This document shows positions 1-9,843 of a stretch of DNA of 64,000 nt, piece by piece. This DNA comes from Phorcus lineatus (lineage: Eukaryota > Mollusca > Gastropoda > Trochida > Trochidae). Numbering within the stretch: position 1 is the first letter of the stretch; each line of letters opens with the position of its first letter. The notes under the pieces were generated by a model that worked only from the letters and a program-made list of their open reading frames with translations, was not told the DNA's origin and did no database searches. Both the position numbers and the translations under genes were made by a program. The stretch covers positions 46,089,064 through 46,153,063 of the forward strand of contig OV121092.1 of assembly GCA_921293015.1 (NCBI GenBank), read 5' to 3'.

Positions 1-1690
1 TCCTGTGTTTGGTTGAAGTTTTATTGTTGTTACTGTTGACAGTTTGATAGTTCATACAGGACAATCCCAAGTGTTCAAGTTAGCTTAACAAAATATGTGT
101 TTACTTGAAAATAGTTATTTATGTAGAAAGTTCTCTCCCTGTTATATACATGTAATTTCTTTATCTTAAAAGAGCTAGGATTGCTCTCGAAGCACTCGTA
201 AAATCATGTATTCTCGTTTCTTTGATTCAAATTTTAGAAAATTTAACTTTATTGCATAAAGTGGTATTTACAGAACTATTCATCAGCTATTCCTCCTTCT
301 TAAAATTGAATTTGAAAACAAATCATGTATCTAAAGTGACCTTTGTTTTAAAGATGCAGTGATAAATAATCACGCTGTGTATGTTTTTTTTACTCAAGTG
401 GTTGATTAAAAAAGATTTGTTTTCATTCTTGGATTAGAAATCATGTGGTCTTGATTTGGTGCAATGGAATGGAATCTGATATGATTCATCAATGTCACTT
501 TTGGTCATTCATGGTACTCAAATAATATTCTATCATAATTAGATACAAATTCATTAATTGATTTCCGATACTAGATGTTCTTAGAATAACAATTGTTTGT
601 GAATCTTGTGTCATTCAAAATTTGATGTCTATATATTCTCAACAACAAAAGTTCATGACCACCGCAATATATATATGTGCATTATATGCATCAATATACG
701 AACCTGGAATATCTCAATATTGAAATGAAAATCAATGTGGTCCTTAACTTTTTTTGTGGAGTATGTACATATGTATCATGTATTTTAAAGAAATACAGAT
801 AGAATATAGTAGAGGATTTACAGAGTTGGTGTATTTCCAAGTAATCATTATCTGTATTCATTCAGTCAGATTATCAGCTAGTTATTTAATATCTTCATCA
901 CTCATTTTAATTGTTTTTTTCATTTCTGATTACAATTAATCTCAGATTTCGTTCTGTTGAAGCATATTGTTGTGTTTGTAATTATTTCATTGTAATAAAT
1001 TGTAAGAGACTAATGCATTTCTTGTTTTAAGTCAGTTATATTACAATAAGGACTATCCAACCAGAAACAAGCACAGGAAGGCTGGAAGAGAAGGCTTGTA
1101 CAAGGTTTTGCACAGTTGTCAGAGGGTTTGAATAGAGTTATCCATTTACATTCCCTCAGTGTCATCAATGGTCACACACGGCTCAACACATCTGCCCAGC
1201 ACTCTTCTTAGATAGGCTTTGCGGGGGACTCAACATTACAATACTTTTCAGAACTTAGGCCTAGAATTTTCATCAGTAAATTTTCTCAAACCGTCCTCGA
1301 GACATGTTATTAACACATATCGAATGAGATGACTTGATAGGAGAAGATGTAAATCTGTTTTTGTTAACACTGTCAGTCCTTTTAGTGCATGGACAGTAAC
1401 CTGAATTAAAAAATTTAAAGGAAACCTTCCCTTCTCTTTTGATATAACTGGGAGAGCTACGAGCTAGAATTGCTAGCCAATTTTCTCAAAGCAAGTCTCA
1501 AGGGTGTTTCAAATCGTCTGTTGAGAGGCTTGCAGGTCAAAGTGACGTAGCAGTTTTATTGGTTTACTCATATCATGGGCAGAGGGTGCCTCGATGTATA
1601 ATGTCACAAACTTTAAGACACTGGGTTATTGGGTGTGGTGCTTCATGAGATAGCTGTGCACATACAACGGTTTGAAAAGTGATTAAAGTG

Positions 1691-1705
1691 TCAAGGTGAC
1701 CTTGA
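1691..1705. promoter_or_regulatory. Palindromic TCAAGGT-G-ACCTTGA site
   Basis: A perfect 15-bp palindrome made of two TCAAGGT half-sites around a central base. TCAAGGTCA-type half-sites are bound by ERR/SF-1-class orphan nuclear receptors. A related AGGTCAAAG stretch lies at about 1534. There is no evidence of function beyond the match, and no promoter is visible nearby. Confidence 0.2.
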
Positions 1706-3450
1706 ATAAAAGATTAATCTCTCCAAGAATAAGCTCTTAACAAAGCCTGGTGGTTGAGAGGGTGAGTTTTTGGTATGTCAGTGCTGGGCTTGTGGCCTGA
1801 TCCCATGGGCGCGATCTCTTTCAATAGAAGGAAACTACCCTATGGTACAGCATTTGTACTATTTCAAATAGTGTTATCCTGGATATAAAAATGTTACTTC
1901 ATAATTATGATGCGAGTGTCAAGCACGTCAACTTGCATTTTAATTTTTTGACAAAATCTAGGATTTCACCTTTATGGTTGTGTTTGTGTATTCCTGGAAT
2001 TCTTAACTCTATCTACCTTCAGAGTCGGGTAACAACACAAACAGGTTTCCAACTGAAAAATATAAGTATACATAATATGGTAATAACAATGTAGGTCAAT
2101 ATTATTTCTATTTCAAGGTGAAAAAGTCTTCCAAGTCCAGTTGTTCTACAAAGGAATACAGAATATATGAGTCACAGGGTTGCATCATATTTTATTCAAA
2201 AATTTACATGTCATGTTGAGGAGAAGGAGAGTGAGTTCCTATACTACACCTAATTAGTCATTGATTAAATAATTAGTTAATTACAATTCCCTTCCTAGCT
2301 CTTCCAAGTCTGCTGCTTACTCTCATTGAACACCAGAACACTCTAGATGCTGAAATACTTAGTGCCAAACCTTGTAGATGGCAGTCTATTGGAGTCAAAT
2401 TTAGAATGACTACTGATTGGCCGATAGTTAAGGAGAGGCTATCATAAAACATCCCAAAGGGTTATATTTGTCACTTTAAAGTTACAAGAGAAAGGATCAA
2501 CCTTCTTATACAGAATATATCTTATATACTCATCAGCGTAAGTAAAGCAACACAGCTGCATACAGTAACTATTATCTGTCATCATAATAAGTTTGTCATC
2601 TTGATGGATTGCTTAATTCATAGTGAAGTTAAAACTTTGAAAGCTGTTGAAGCAGGATGTTATGACACAAGAGGAAAAGAATTTCTGATCAATTTCTAAA
2701 GATATTTCTAAAGATAATTCTGAATTTTCTATGAATTGCCTTTATCGTCTTGCCTTTAATTCAAGTTAGGCAATTGAAACTATATTGTTATCTGATGAAC
2801 TATTACTATTCCACTCGTATGCATCGGCTGTATAAAGTGAAACAAAGATAGGCTGAACAAGTAAATACGGCCGTAATCATTGTAATAAGTGTGCCTGCTA
2901 TGTGTTAATCTTAAATATCAGAAGGGGACCAAAACTAATATGTCCTTTTCAGTAGGTGTTTATGAGAATACCTAGATGTCTTCTAGAGACCACTTGTCAA
3001 TGAGGGTTCAAGAATCACAGGAGGCCCCTCCCAAACACAAAAGAAGGATCTTTTATAAGAAATCATTCCATGAGTGTGTATGGTTTATGATTTGCTGTTG
3101 TTATCATATTTCATGTTATCACACTTATTACAGTGCCTACAACCTGTTCGGCCACTAAGGCTGCCCGTAGCAGGGAGAGTGTTGGTTTTTCTGGTGGCAG
3201 ATACATAGATGAGTATAGTCTTGAATGTAGCCAAGGTTTACAAAGATGTCTGAAGGATATTGAAACACAAAACAAGCTAAAAACCTCAGACCGATTTACA
3301 AAGCTCAGTTTCTAATTAAATATATCTTTATTTAACTCGTTTGTGAAGCTGGGTTGAAATTCAGAGGTTTGAAGCTTACAACACAGAGATGAGGCTATAA
3401 TGTACACTGATACAGCAAATAATTGTACAATTAATCATATGAGTTTCACT

Positions 3451-3640
3451 ACACAAAGAAACTCAACTCTTCATAGAGAAACCCCTTGAGTTTGCGGCCA
3501 CTTAGTTTACGAGGCATTATACACAAAGAAAATCATCTGTTGATAAAGGAACTTGGTATTCGGTTCCACTTAGCAGTGTAAAAGCCATTACTACAGAAAG
3601 AAACTCATCTCTTGATACAGAAATATTCAATAATTGCTTT
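3451..3640. repeat. Degenerate ~70-bp tandem repeat, about 2.6 copies
   Basis: Copies start near 3451, 3521 and 3592, each opening with a variant of ACACAAAGAAACTCATCTCTT. The first two also share a later CACTTAG and a final GCATTA/GCCATTA stretch. Divergence between copies is high, so this is an old local duplication. No coding content is seen. Confidence 0.55.
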
Positions 3641-3798
3641 CATTTTGTAGCGTACAATGCATTTTTTTCTATAATAACTGAGAAAAGCAGGTTTTGTTCA
3701 AAAGGCTGAATATTGATTCTTGCTACTGGCATACACATAGTCTTTGGCAATCAGTGACTAGAAGTTGTGTCCTTGTACTCCTCCTGGAAATGTTCAGC

Positions 3799-3823
3799 TA
3801 TATATATACATATATATATATAT
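3799..3823. repeat. TA-rich microsatellite
   Basis: An alternating TA tract with a single C interruption. Confidence 0.8.
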
Positions 3824-4170
3824 GCTCCATGCAGAGGGTTCCTTTCTACTTCTACTTAATGAGTTTGGTCCTCAGACTCACCTTAACTAAAGATAGGATT
3901 AACGCTAAGACCAGTTAATAGAATGACACCGTCAAAAGATCTTACAATTGTACAGAGGTGTGTAAGACTGAGGTGAATTTATCTTAATGTTTTAACTATG
4001 GGTTAAGGCCACCCTTAGCACTAAGGGGGCTTTGTGAAAGTAGGACTTGGGGGCCTTTCCTCAAATCAATGTGAGTTATGTTCAATTGTTACGCACTCTT
4101 TTATCAATGGTCACAATCGATTGTAGTGCTTCGTCAGTTTGTCCTCCGGCATGGCAAACCCCAGGAACAT

Positions 4171-4327
4171 ACATGAGAGCTTATTGGAATTTAGGTTATT
4201 GGAATTCAGGTTATTGAAATTTAGGTTATTGAAATTCAGGTTATTGAAATTCAGGTTATTGAAATTCAGGTTATTGAAATTTAGGTTTTTGGAGTTTAGG
4301 TTATTGAAATTTAGGTTATTGGAATTA
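4171..4327. repeat. 15-bp minisatellite, about 10 copies
   Basis: The unit TTATTGAAATTCAGG repeats about ten times with G/A and C/T variants. The 15-bp period is a multiple of three, so long frames stay open on both strands. The minus-strand translation gives an NNLNF repeat resembling a pentapeptide-repeat protein. I treat that as a satellite artefact. Confidence 0.9.
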
Positions 4328-5184
4328 AGTCGTTTTACTATTTTCTGGAGAAAGTACATCAGGGAAGTGAGAAAGGTTCAATATTTTCATGTACATTCTT
4401 TTAGCAGAGTATCATTCTTCAACTCCAGAGTAAGGTTGTATTTCAGATTCATATCTTTTCTGATAGTTCATGTGAGTACAAGCTGGTAAGATTTGCAGCA
4501 GGGGTACAAGTGTTTGACTATTGACTAGATATCCCATCATCCTCTTGGATCCAGACAAGGTTATCTTTTTGGTCTGGGACAGTTGTGTCCAGGTAAGATT
4601 TGTGTGCTGGTAATCCAGAGAAGAATCCAAGCAAAAACAAGCACGCTAACAGGCCACAACAATCGTCCGTCAAAAAGGTTAAGACTAAATTCTTGCATAA
4701 GTTGGTAAAAAATCATCCTCAAATCCCATCATACAAAAATACACATTCAAAAAAACTTTCCTTACAAAGATGCAGCTGAACTTAGCTAGCATAAATCTGT
4801 ACATTTCTCCTCAGCGTCCTCCACTTAGTACAAATCGTTTGCAACACTTCTAATTTGTTCTTTAAACATCATTTAATATTACAGTTGCCTTTGCATAAAA
4901 AAACATCCATTTTATCTTTACAGTGAATTGGTTATACATAAATGTATTTCTAAACCATCCTCTAATTCTGAAATTGAACTCCTTCAACTAAATGCCATTG
5001 TATCAAACATCTTCTACATCTATAAAATAAATACTTTTACTTCGAGACTTGAACCTGCGTGAAGGAACCAATGACGTTTGTTTGACAAACCAAATAGGTT
5101 ACAATGAATCCTCATATACAGAAAAATGGCTGAAGCTATAGCGCTATACACAGTTGTGATTTAAACAGTTTAAACAAAACATCC

Positions 5185-5330
5185 ACTGTTAAGTGATCCA
5201 AACAGTGTTGATACAGAAAAACAACTGTTAAGTGATCCAAACAGTGTTGATACAGAAAAACAACTGTTAAGTGATCCAAACAGTGTTCATACAGAAAAAC
5301 AACTGTTAAGTGATCCAAACAGTGTTGATA
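5185..5330. repeat. 39-bp tandem repeat, about 3.7 copies
   Basis: The unit begins ACTGTTAAGTGATCCAAACA and ends GATACAGAAAAACA. Copies are nearly identical, with one G/C difference in the third and a diverged last end. Each copy has ACTGTTaagtgatccaAACAGT, so single units can form a small stem. The open frame across it on the minus strand follows from the period being divisible by three. Confidence 0.9.
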
Positions 5331-5469
5331 AAGGAGAACTACGGTCATCACTTGGTTATAATTACCTCTTATAACCGGAGTCAATCGCCTATTGCACAGA
5401 GAACATTCGGGGAATCTATCAAACCTACACGTTCCTTTTTGCAGAGAGCAAACATTTTGTAACACTATC

Positions 5470-5765
5470 ACATTAAATAAATTTTTAGTTCCAAATGATA
5501 AAAATTCTTATTTTCAAAAGTTTCAATATGAAGCAGCAAAATTGTAAAATTGATATGTGTTCAAATATTACCGAAGTAAATGTTTTTTTATGAAGTTTCA
5601 AAGTACCTCTTATTAATCTCATAAAAGTTTAAAATATTTTTAACTCTAAAAAGATAGTATGAAATACTTTTAATTGATTTTATTAAAGTTTCAAATACTT
5701 CTACTGCTATAAGATTTAGAGAAAGTTTCAAATACTTCTTATTGATTTTATTAAATGCATAATTA
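5470..5765. repeat. Degenerate repeats of an AAGTTTCAAATACTT-type motif
   Basis: AAGTTTCAA-containing segments recur about five times with variable spacing. Two of the longer ones share TTTCAAATACTTCT and TTGATTTTATTAAA. The first copy has AAGTTTCAATATGAA, which is also found at the start of the 46-bp satellite near 53433. Confidence 0.5.
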
Positions 5766-7266
5766 CACGTTCCTAAAGTTGAATATCAATCATTTAGCTT
5801 TTACGAAGATACGTGAATTGATAGACCCCCTCGCAGCACTACTTATAACATGTGGGCTGTACAAGAAAAAATGAAGCACAAAAGGAAAGAGTGTGAGTTG
5901 TTCACCACTAAATCACAATTATAGTCAAGTGTCAGGCAGACGTACTTACATACTTACATACAGAAACATTCATTGATCAGTTCAGATGCCTATGTACAAG
6001 CTTTAACTAGATAAAGTAGTCACAAAGCATCAATCGTCTTTGGGTTAGTACAATTATATTACTGTTTGTTACTTATTTATACAAGAGTCAAGATGTCATC
6101 AACAGTTCCAGGAAGATGAAGAAGAAACAAAAAGGAGGATGGAGAGCTCTTCTGTTTCAAAGGAAAGAAAGATGGGAGTAGATTGGTGATTCAAGCACCA
6201 TAGAAAACAAACACAATCATGGATAATAAAACATAACAATGGATATAAAAACACAGCTAAAAGTTGTTATCAAATATTTGATAGTTTTCTTCATGAAAAT
6301 AAAATATTGGCACATCTGAGAAGATTCAGTGATGATATTATGCACATGGGATGAGACAGATGCTTCTAATTAAAATATCCAAGACTCTTACCGGTAAGCC
6401 TTTAGAGACTGATTTTCTACAGTAATGGTGATATTTCAAACAAAAACACAAAACTTATGCATAGGAGTCACAAAAACAAATAAAGTGGAAATCTGGTAAC
6501 AAAATCTGTAACAAATAGTTCTGACTTCTTGGCAAGAATCCAACTATCCTACAATAAATAAAAATAATATCAAAGTTTTGAAACCGGACATCAATATTAG
6601 AGAAATCCTTTGAGAGTTTGAGATCTGTGAAGATGCAGTAGGGGTTTCTATCAGCTGATCTGTGAATGAATGATCGAATCAATGGATGAATGAAGTTATT
6701 ATGGCACATGATAAGTGGTTGAACTACATGCCGAAAAACTGCACAATCAGCAAGATTTGTACATAAAATGCTCATTCACGTGGTTAACATGTATATGTAT
6801 ATATATTGTGACATCCGACGGATACATGTTGACATATGCGTACATGGAGTGGAGGTTGCTACTCGTAACTTGGCAAGACAGAGATGATCCAACAGCGGCA
6901 ACAATAACATAGTAATTATCAATCAAGATGTCAACATCAGATAATAATTAATCAGCCAGTCAGTCAATCTTCAACAACAACACCGTGGAGAGTCCTCAAG
7001 CTTAAGTAGGCTCTGTAACACATGTACAACAGTGGGTCAGCAACACACACAAGGCTTGCACTCGTAATGGGATGTACACATACTCATTTTGTCTGACCAG
7101 ATTCTAATGAAACCAGGCTGGTGGACCTTAACTCGATCAACACCAACATAATGCACTGCACTGATAAAGATGAACTGTGCTGGTCCACAGATGAAACAGC
7201 ACTCAACAGATTTCGATATTATTGCAACAAGAGTCCATGTTTCCCCCTCCCTTCCCAATCCCCCCC

Positions 7267-9843
7267 TCAGTGACTCAGGTGTGTGTCTTTGCTCCGTTTA
7301 GGGGGAGGGGGAGGGGGGCGTGGCTTTTTGCACCCTCCCTGCATCGCCCGCTGTTGCTCCTGCTCCTGATGTTGCTGAAGAGCAAAGCCCTCAAGCAGTT
7401 CTGGGGGAGGAGGAGGCAGTTCATTAATGTCCATGATACCTTCACAGTTCTCGTATATTGGGTCTGCAACTGCTTGGCTCTCATTGCCTGGTTGTTGTTG
7501 TTGCTGTTGTTGTTGTTTCTGCTGCTGTTGTTGCTGTTGCTGAAGTTGTTGTTGCAGCTGACGAGCCTGATCTGATGACAGTCGTGTATGTTCACTGCGT
7601 TTAGGGGGAGGAGGTGGCATAGCCTTCTTGCCATCAGGTTTCTGGGCAACTGGAGGACCAGGAGGTTTTATCACATTACCTCCAGCCGAAGCTGATCGTC
7701 TATGGTTTGCACCAGAATGATTCTGGTTGGGCACAGGTACACATTCAGCAGTATGATGGGGCATGGTGTGTCCATATTGAGGAGCCGGGTGGTTATGTGA
7801 TCTCTTGTTCATCTCCGACATGAATGGATGTGAAGCCTCATTGTCAATTTCCTCATACACACCACCACCATTGGTTGTGACACGGTTCTTTTGCAATACT
7901 GTTTGTTTTGGTCCTTGGTTCTGAGACAGGGGAGTCCCTGTGGAAGGATGTTTTATATGTGAGATTCTTTGAGAGATTGTCTGGGTTGGAGATGACTGCA
8001 GCAATGGCATTGGTGGAGGCATAGGGATACCAGCTCCCTTGTCCACTGTGCTTGAAGGGTCGACTCCATTTGGAGGAGGGGGAGGCGGGGACATCACTGT
8101 TGGCGAGTTCCAGGGAGACTTGGTTCCCATGGACTGATTGCCAACAGGAGAGAGTGGAGAAGGTTTTGGCTTGGGAGCTGTTGTTGGAGGTCCAGGGGGC
8201 GTTCCTGGGGACATCGCAGACCTCGATGGCGGAGAAGTTGTTCCATTCATCTGCCGCTCAACTCGGGACAACTGTGGACTAAATGGTCCAGTAAACTTCT
8301 GCATCCCAGTCACTGGAGCTGCTGGGGGCGACATGGCAGTGTTGGGGGGTCGTGGACCTTGGTTCTGTTTAGGAGGTGTGGTTTTCAGTGGTGGTGGGGG
8401 AGGTGGGCCCCTGCCCTGGTTTGGAGGATGTGCTCGCCCATTGTGAGGGGGAGTGCTTGATGGCCGCTTCCCACCTGGTACAGGTGATGCAGGAGCTGGG
8501 ATGGTAGGTGGTGGTGGCATTACTGGCGGCTGAGGTACTGCTCCCTGATGGTTTAGTGGTGGAGGTGGTGGAGCTCCTTTACCTGATGGCGGAGGTGGAA
8601 CAGATCCCTGATGTTTAAGTGGGGGTGGTGGAGGTCCCCCTTGACTCCTCTGTTGTCCAACTTGAGGAGGTGGCATGCTGCCTTGGGTCTTCTGCATTGG
8701 AGGTGGTGGTGGAGGCATCTTCATTGCTTGATGATGAGGCATCTGGTTTGGTGGTGGGGGAGGTGGATGCCCCATACTTGCCACATGCTGATGTGAAGGT
8801 GGCATGGCATTAGTAGGCGGCTTTGGTGGACCTGGTGCCTGTGCGTGTGCTGCAGGAGGTTCAGGATGACTGACTTGAGGTCTGGACACCTGTTGCTGTT
8901 GAGACATTGGAGCTTTAGGTGGCTGCACCTGACCCTGAGATGGGTGACGTGCTTGAGGAGCTGCAACAGGTGCTTGTTGAGGCGCAGCAGGTGCTTGAGG
9001 TGGTGCTGCAGGCTTAGGCTGAGCGTACACCTCTGACTGTCTCTGTAGGGGTGGAGACAAAGGGGACATGGGCCCGGAACTCCTAGTACTGGACATCCTC
9101 TGCTCCTTGACGCTTTCCGATTTGTGTCGTTCACTCTCTACATGATGCCTGACCTTATCGCTTGATGTTGAGGAAGACGATGATCTCCGTTTCTCAATGT
9201 ATGATTTCCTGCTGTCCTCAGAGAAAGCACTATCACCAGACGCCACACTGCTTGTATCAAAATTGATCTGGAACATCTCTGAGAGCTGCCGAGTGGTTTC
9301 TGTTGTCACAGGGAGCTTTGGGCGAAGCTTTCCTCGGGTTCCACCTTGATTGTGTTTGCCTTCCCCACTGGATGCAGAGTCCTCACTCGAGTCAGTGGAG
9401 GCACTTGTTATTGAGTCTCTGTGTCTCAGTGGAAGAATGTCTTCTGCTGTGCCTGTCTCAGCGTTGATGATGCAGTGGGTGTTGCTGAAGGACACCCTCT
9501 TTACAGGTGTCTTGGGTGTTGGGGAGGGATCCCCTCCACTGTAACCACCAAGAGATCCCTTCCTTAGAGGCATGGGTGTCACGTCAATGCCAATAATTTC
9601 ATTAGGATTATCACAATCTGGACCACTAGTGGAGTTCTTTCTGACAAGGGAAGTGTTTTTCACTGTCACAATGGAGTGTCTGGAGCCGGGTTCTGGTACT
9701 GACATGCGGCTGTCGTGGAGGTTTCCCACATTGTTGAGGAGCAGCTGTTCCGGGATGTTAGAGCTCTGGCTGATGTCACGCAGGTCCCAGGTGGAGATCT
9801 CGTGCTGTAGCTTCTCATAGTTGTACAGGATTTGCTTCCCCAC
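7267..9843 (-). CDS. RAPH1-like: MRL exon J (terminal): Ser-rich and proline-rich C-terminal tail
   Basis: A 2,577-bp exon of 858 codons and a TGA, with acceptor CATGTTGCAG. It starts VGKQILYNYEKLQHEI, the continuation of the PH-capping helix. The first third is Ser/Thr-rich and likely phosphorylated, and contains KRVSF at 9487-9501. The middle is a long Pro/Gln/His tail with about ten PPPPP blocks in recurring contexts such as QGSVPPPP and PPPPPLK. These suit SH3 and profilin binding. Near the end come a polyQ tract, MDINELPPPPPELLEG, and a final PPPPPPKRSKDTHLSH. Total length is similar to vertebrate lamellipodin (about 1,250 residues). The tail's low complexity makes exact length sensitive to sequencing slippage, but the frame is intact. 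Antisense frames here, rich in Gly or Leu, are shadows. Confidence 0.93.
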   Translation of the reverse strand: MGKQILYNYEKLQHEISTWDLRDISQSSNIPEQLLLNNVGNLHDSRMSVPEPGSRHSIVTVKNTSLVRKNSTSGPDCDNPNEIIGIDVTPMPLRKGSLGGYSGGDPSPTPKTPVKRVSFSNTHCIINAETGTAEDILPLRHRDSITSASTDSSEDSASSGEGKHNQGGTRGKLRPKLPVTTETTRQLSEMFQINFDTSSVASGDSAFSEDSRKSYIEKRRSSSSSTSSDKVRHHVESERHKSESVKEQRMSSTRSSGPMSPLSPPLQRQSEVYAQPKPAAPPQAPAAPQQAPVAAPQARHPSQGQVQPPKAPMSQQQQVSRPQVSHPEPPAAHAQAPGPPKPPTNAMPPSHQHVASMGHPPPPPPNQMPHHQAMKMPPPPPPMQKTQGSMPPPQVGQQRSQGGPPPPPLKHQGSVPPPPSGKGAPPPPPLNHQGAVPQPPVMPPPPTIPAPASPVPGGKRPSSTPPHNGRAHPPNQGRGPPPPPPLKTTPPKQNQGPRPPNTAMSPPAAPVTGMQKFTGPFSPQLSRVERQMNGTTSPPSRSAMSPGTPPGPPTTAPKPKPSPLSPVGNQSMGTKSPWNSPTVMSPPPPPPNGVDPSSTVDKGAGIPMPPPMPLLQSSPTQTISQRISHIKHPSTGTPLSQNQGPKQTVLQKNRVTTNGGGVYEEIDNEASHPFMSEMNKRSHNHPAPQYGHTMPHHTAECVPVPNQNHSGANHRRSASAGGNVIKPPGPPVAQKPDGKKAMPPPPPKRSEHTRLSSDQARQLQQQLQQQQQQQQKQQQQQQQQPGNESQAVADPIYENCEGIMDINELPPPPPELLEGFALQQHQEQEQQRAMQGGCKKPRPPPPPPKRSKDTHLSH

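Larger units (their letters stand above)
1..7266. other. Region downstream of the MRL gene (3' UTR plus intergenic)
   Basis: No coding exon was recognised here on either strand. The open frames are short and lack family motifs. The right-hand part, just below 7267, must hold the 3' UTR of the minus-strand MRL gene. Several minus-strand AATAAA hexamers occur (for example near 3327, 5680 and 5745), but none can be singled out as the polyadenylation signal. The stretch also holds four small or degenerate tandem arrays, listed separately, and AT-rich microsatellite. Confidence 0.6.

Noticed and set aside
4111-4489. Open frames of 82 and 116 codons with pentapeptide-like repeats
   Set aside because: They are translations of the 15-bp minisatellite; the period keeps frames open on both strands.
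5136-5471. 111-codon minus-strand frame with repeated DHLTVVFLYQHCL
   Set aside because: Produced by the 39-bp tandem repeat (13 codons per unit), with no flanking gene structure.
7222-9820. Several plus-strand frames rich in Leu, Gly or Trp
   Set aside because: Antisense shadows of the proline- and glutamine-rich terminal exon of the MRL gene.
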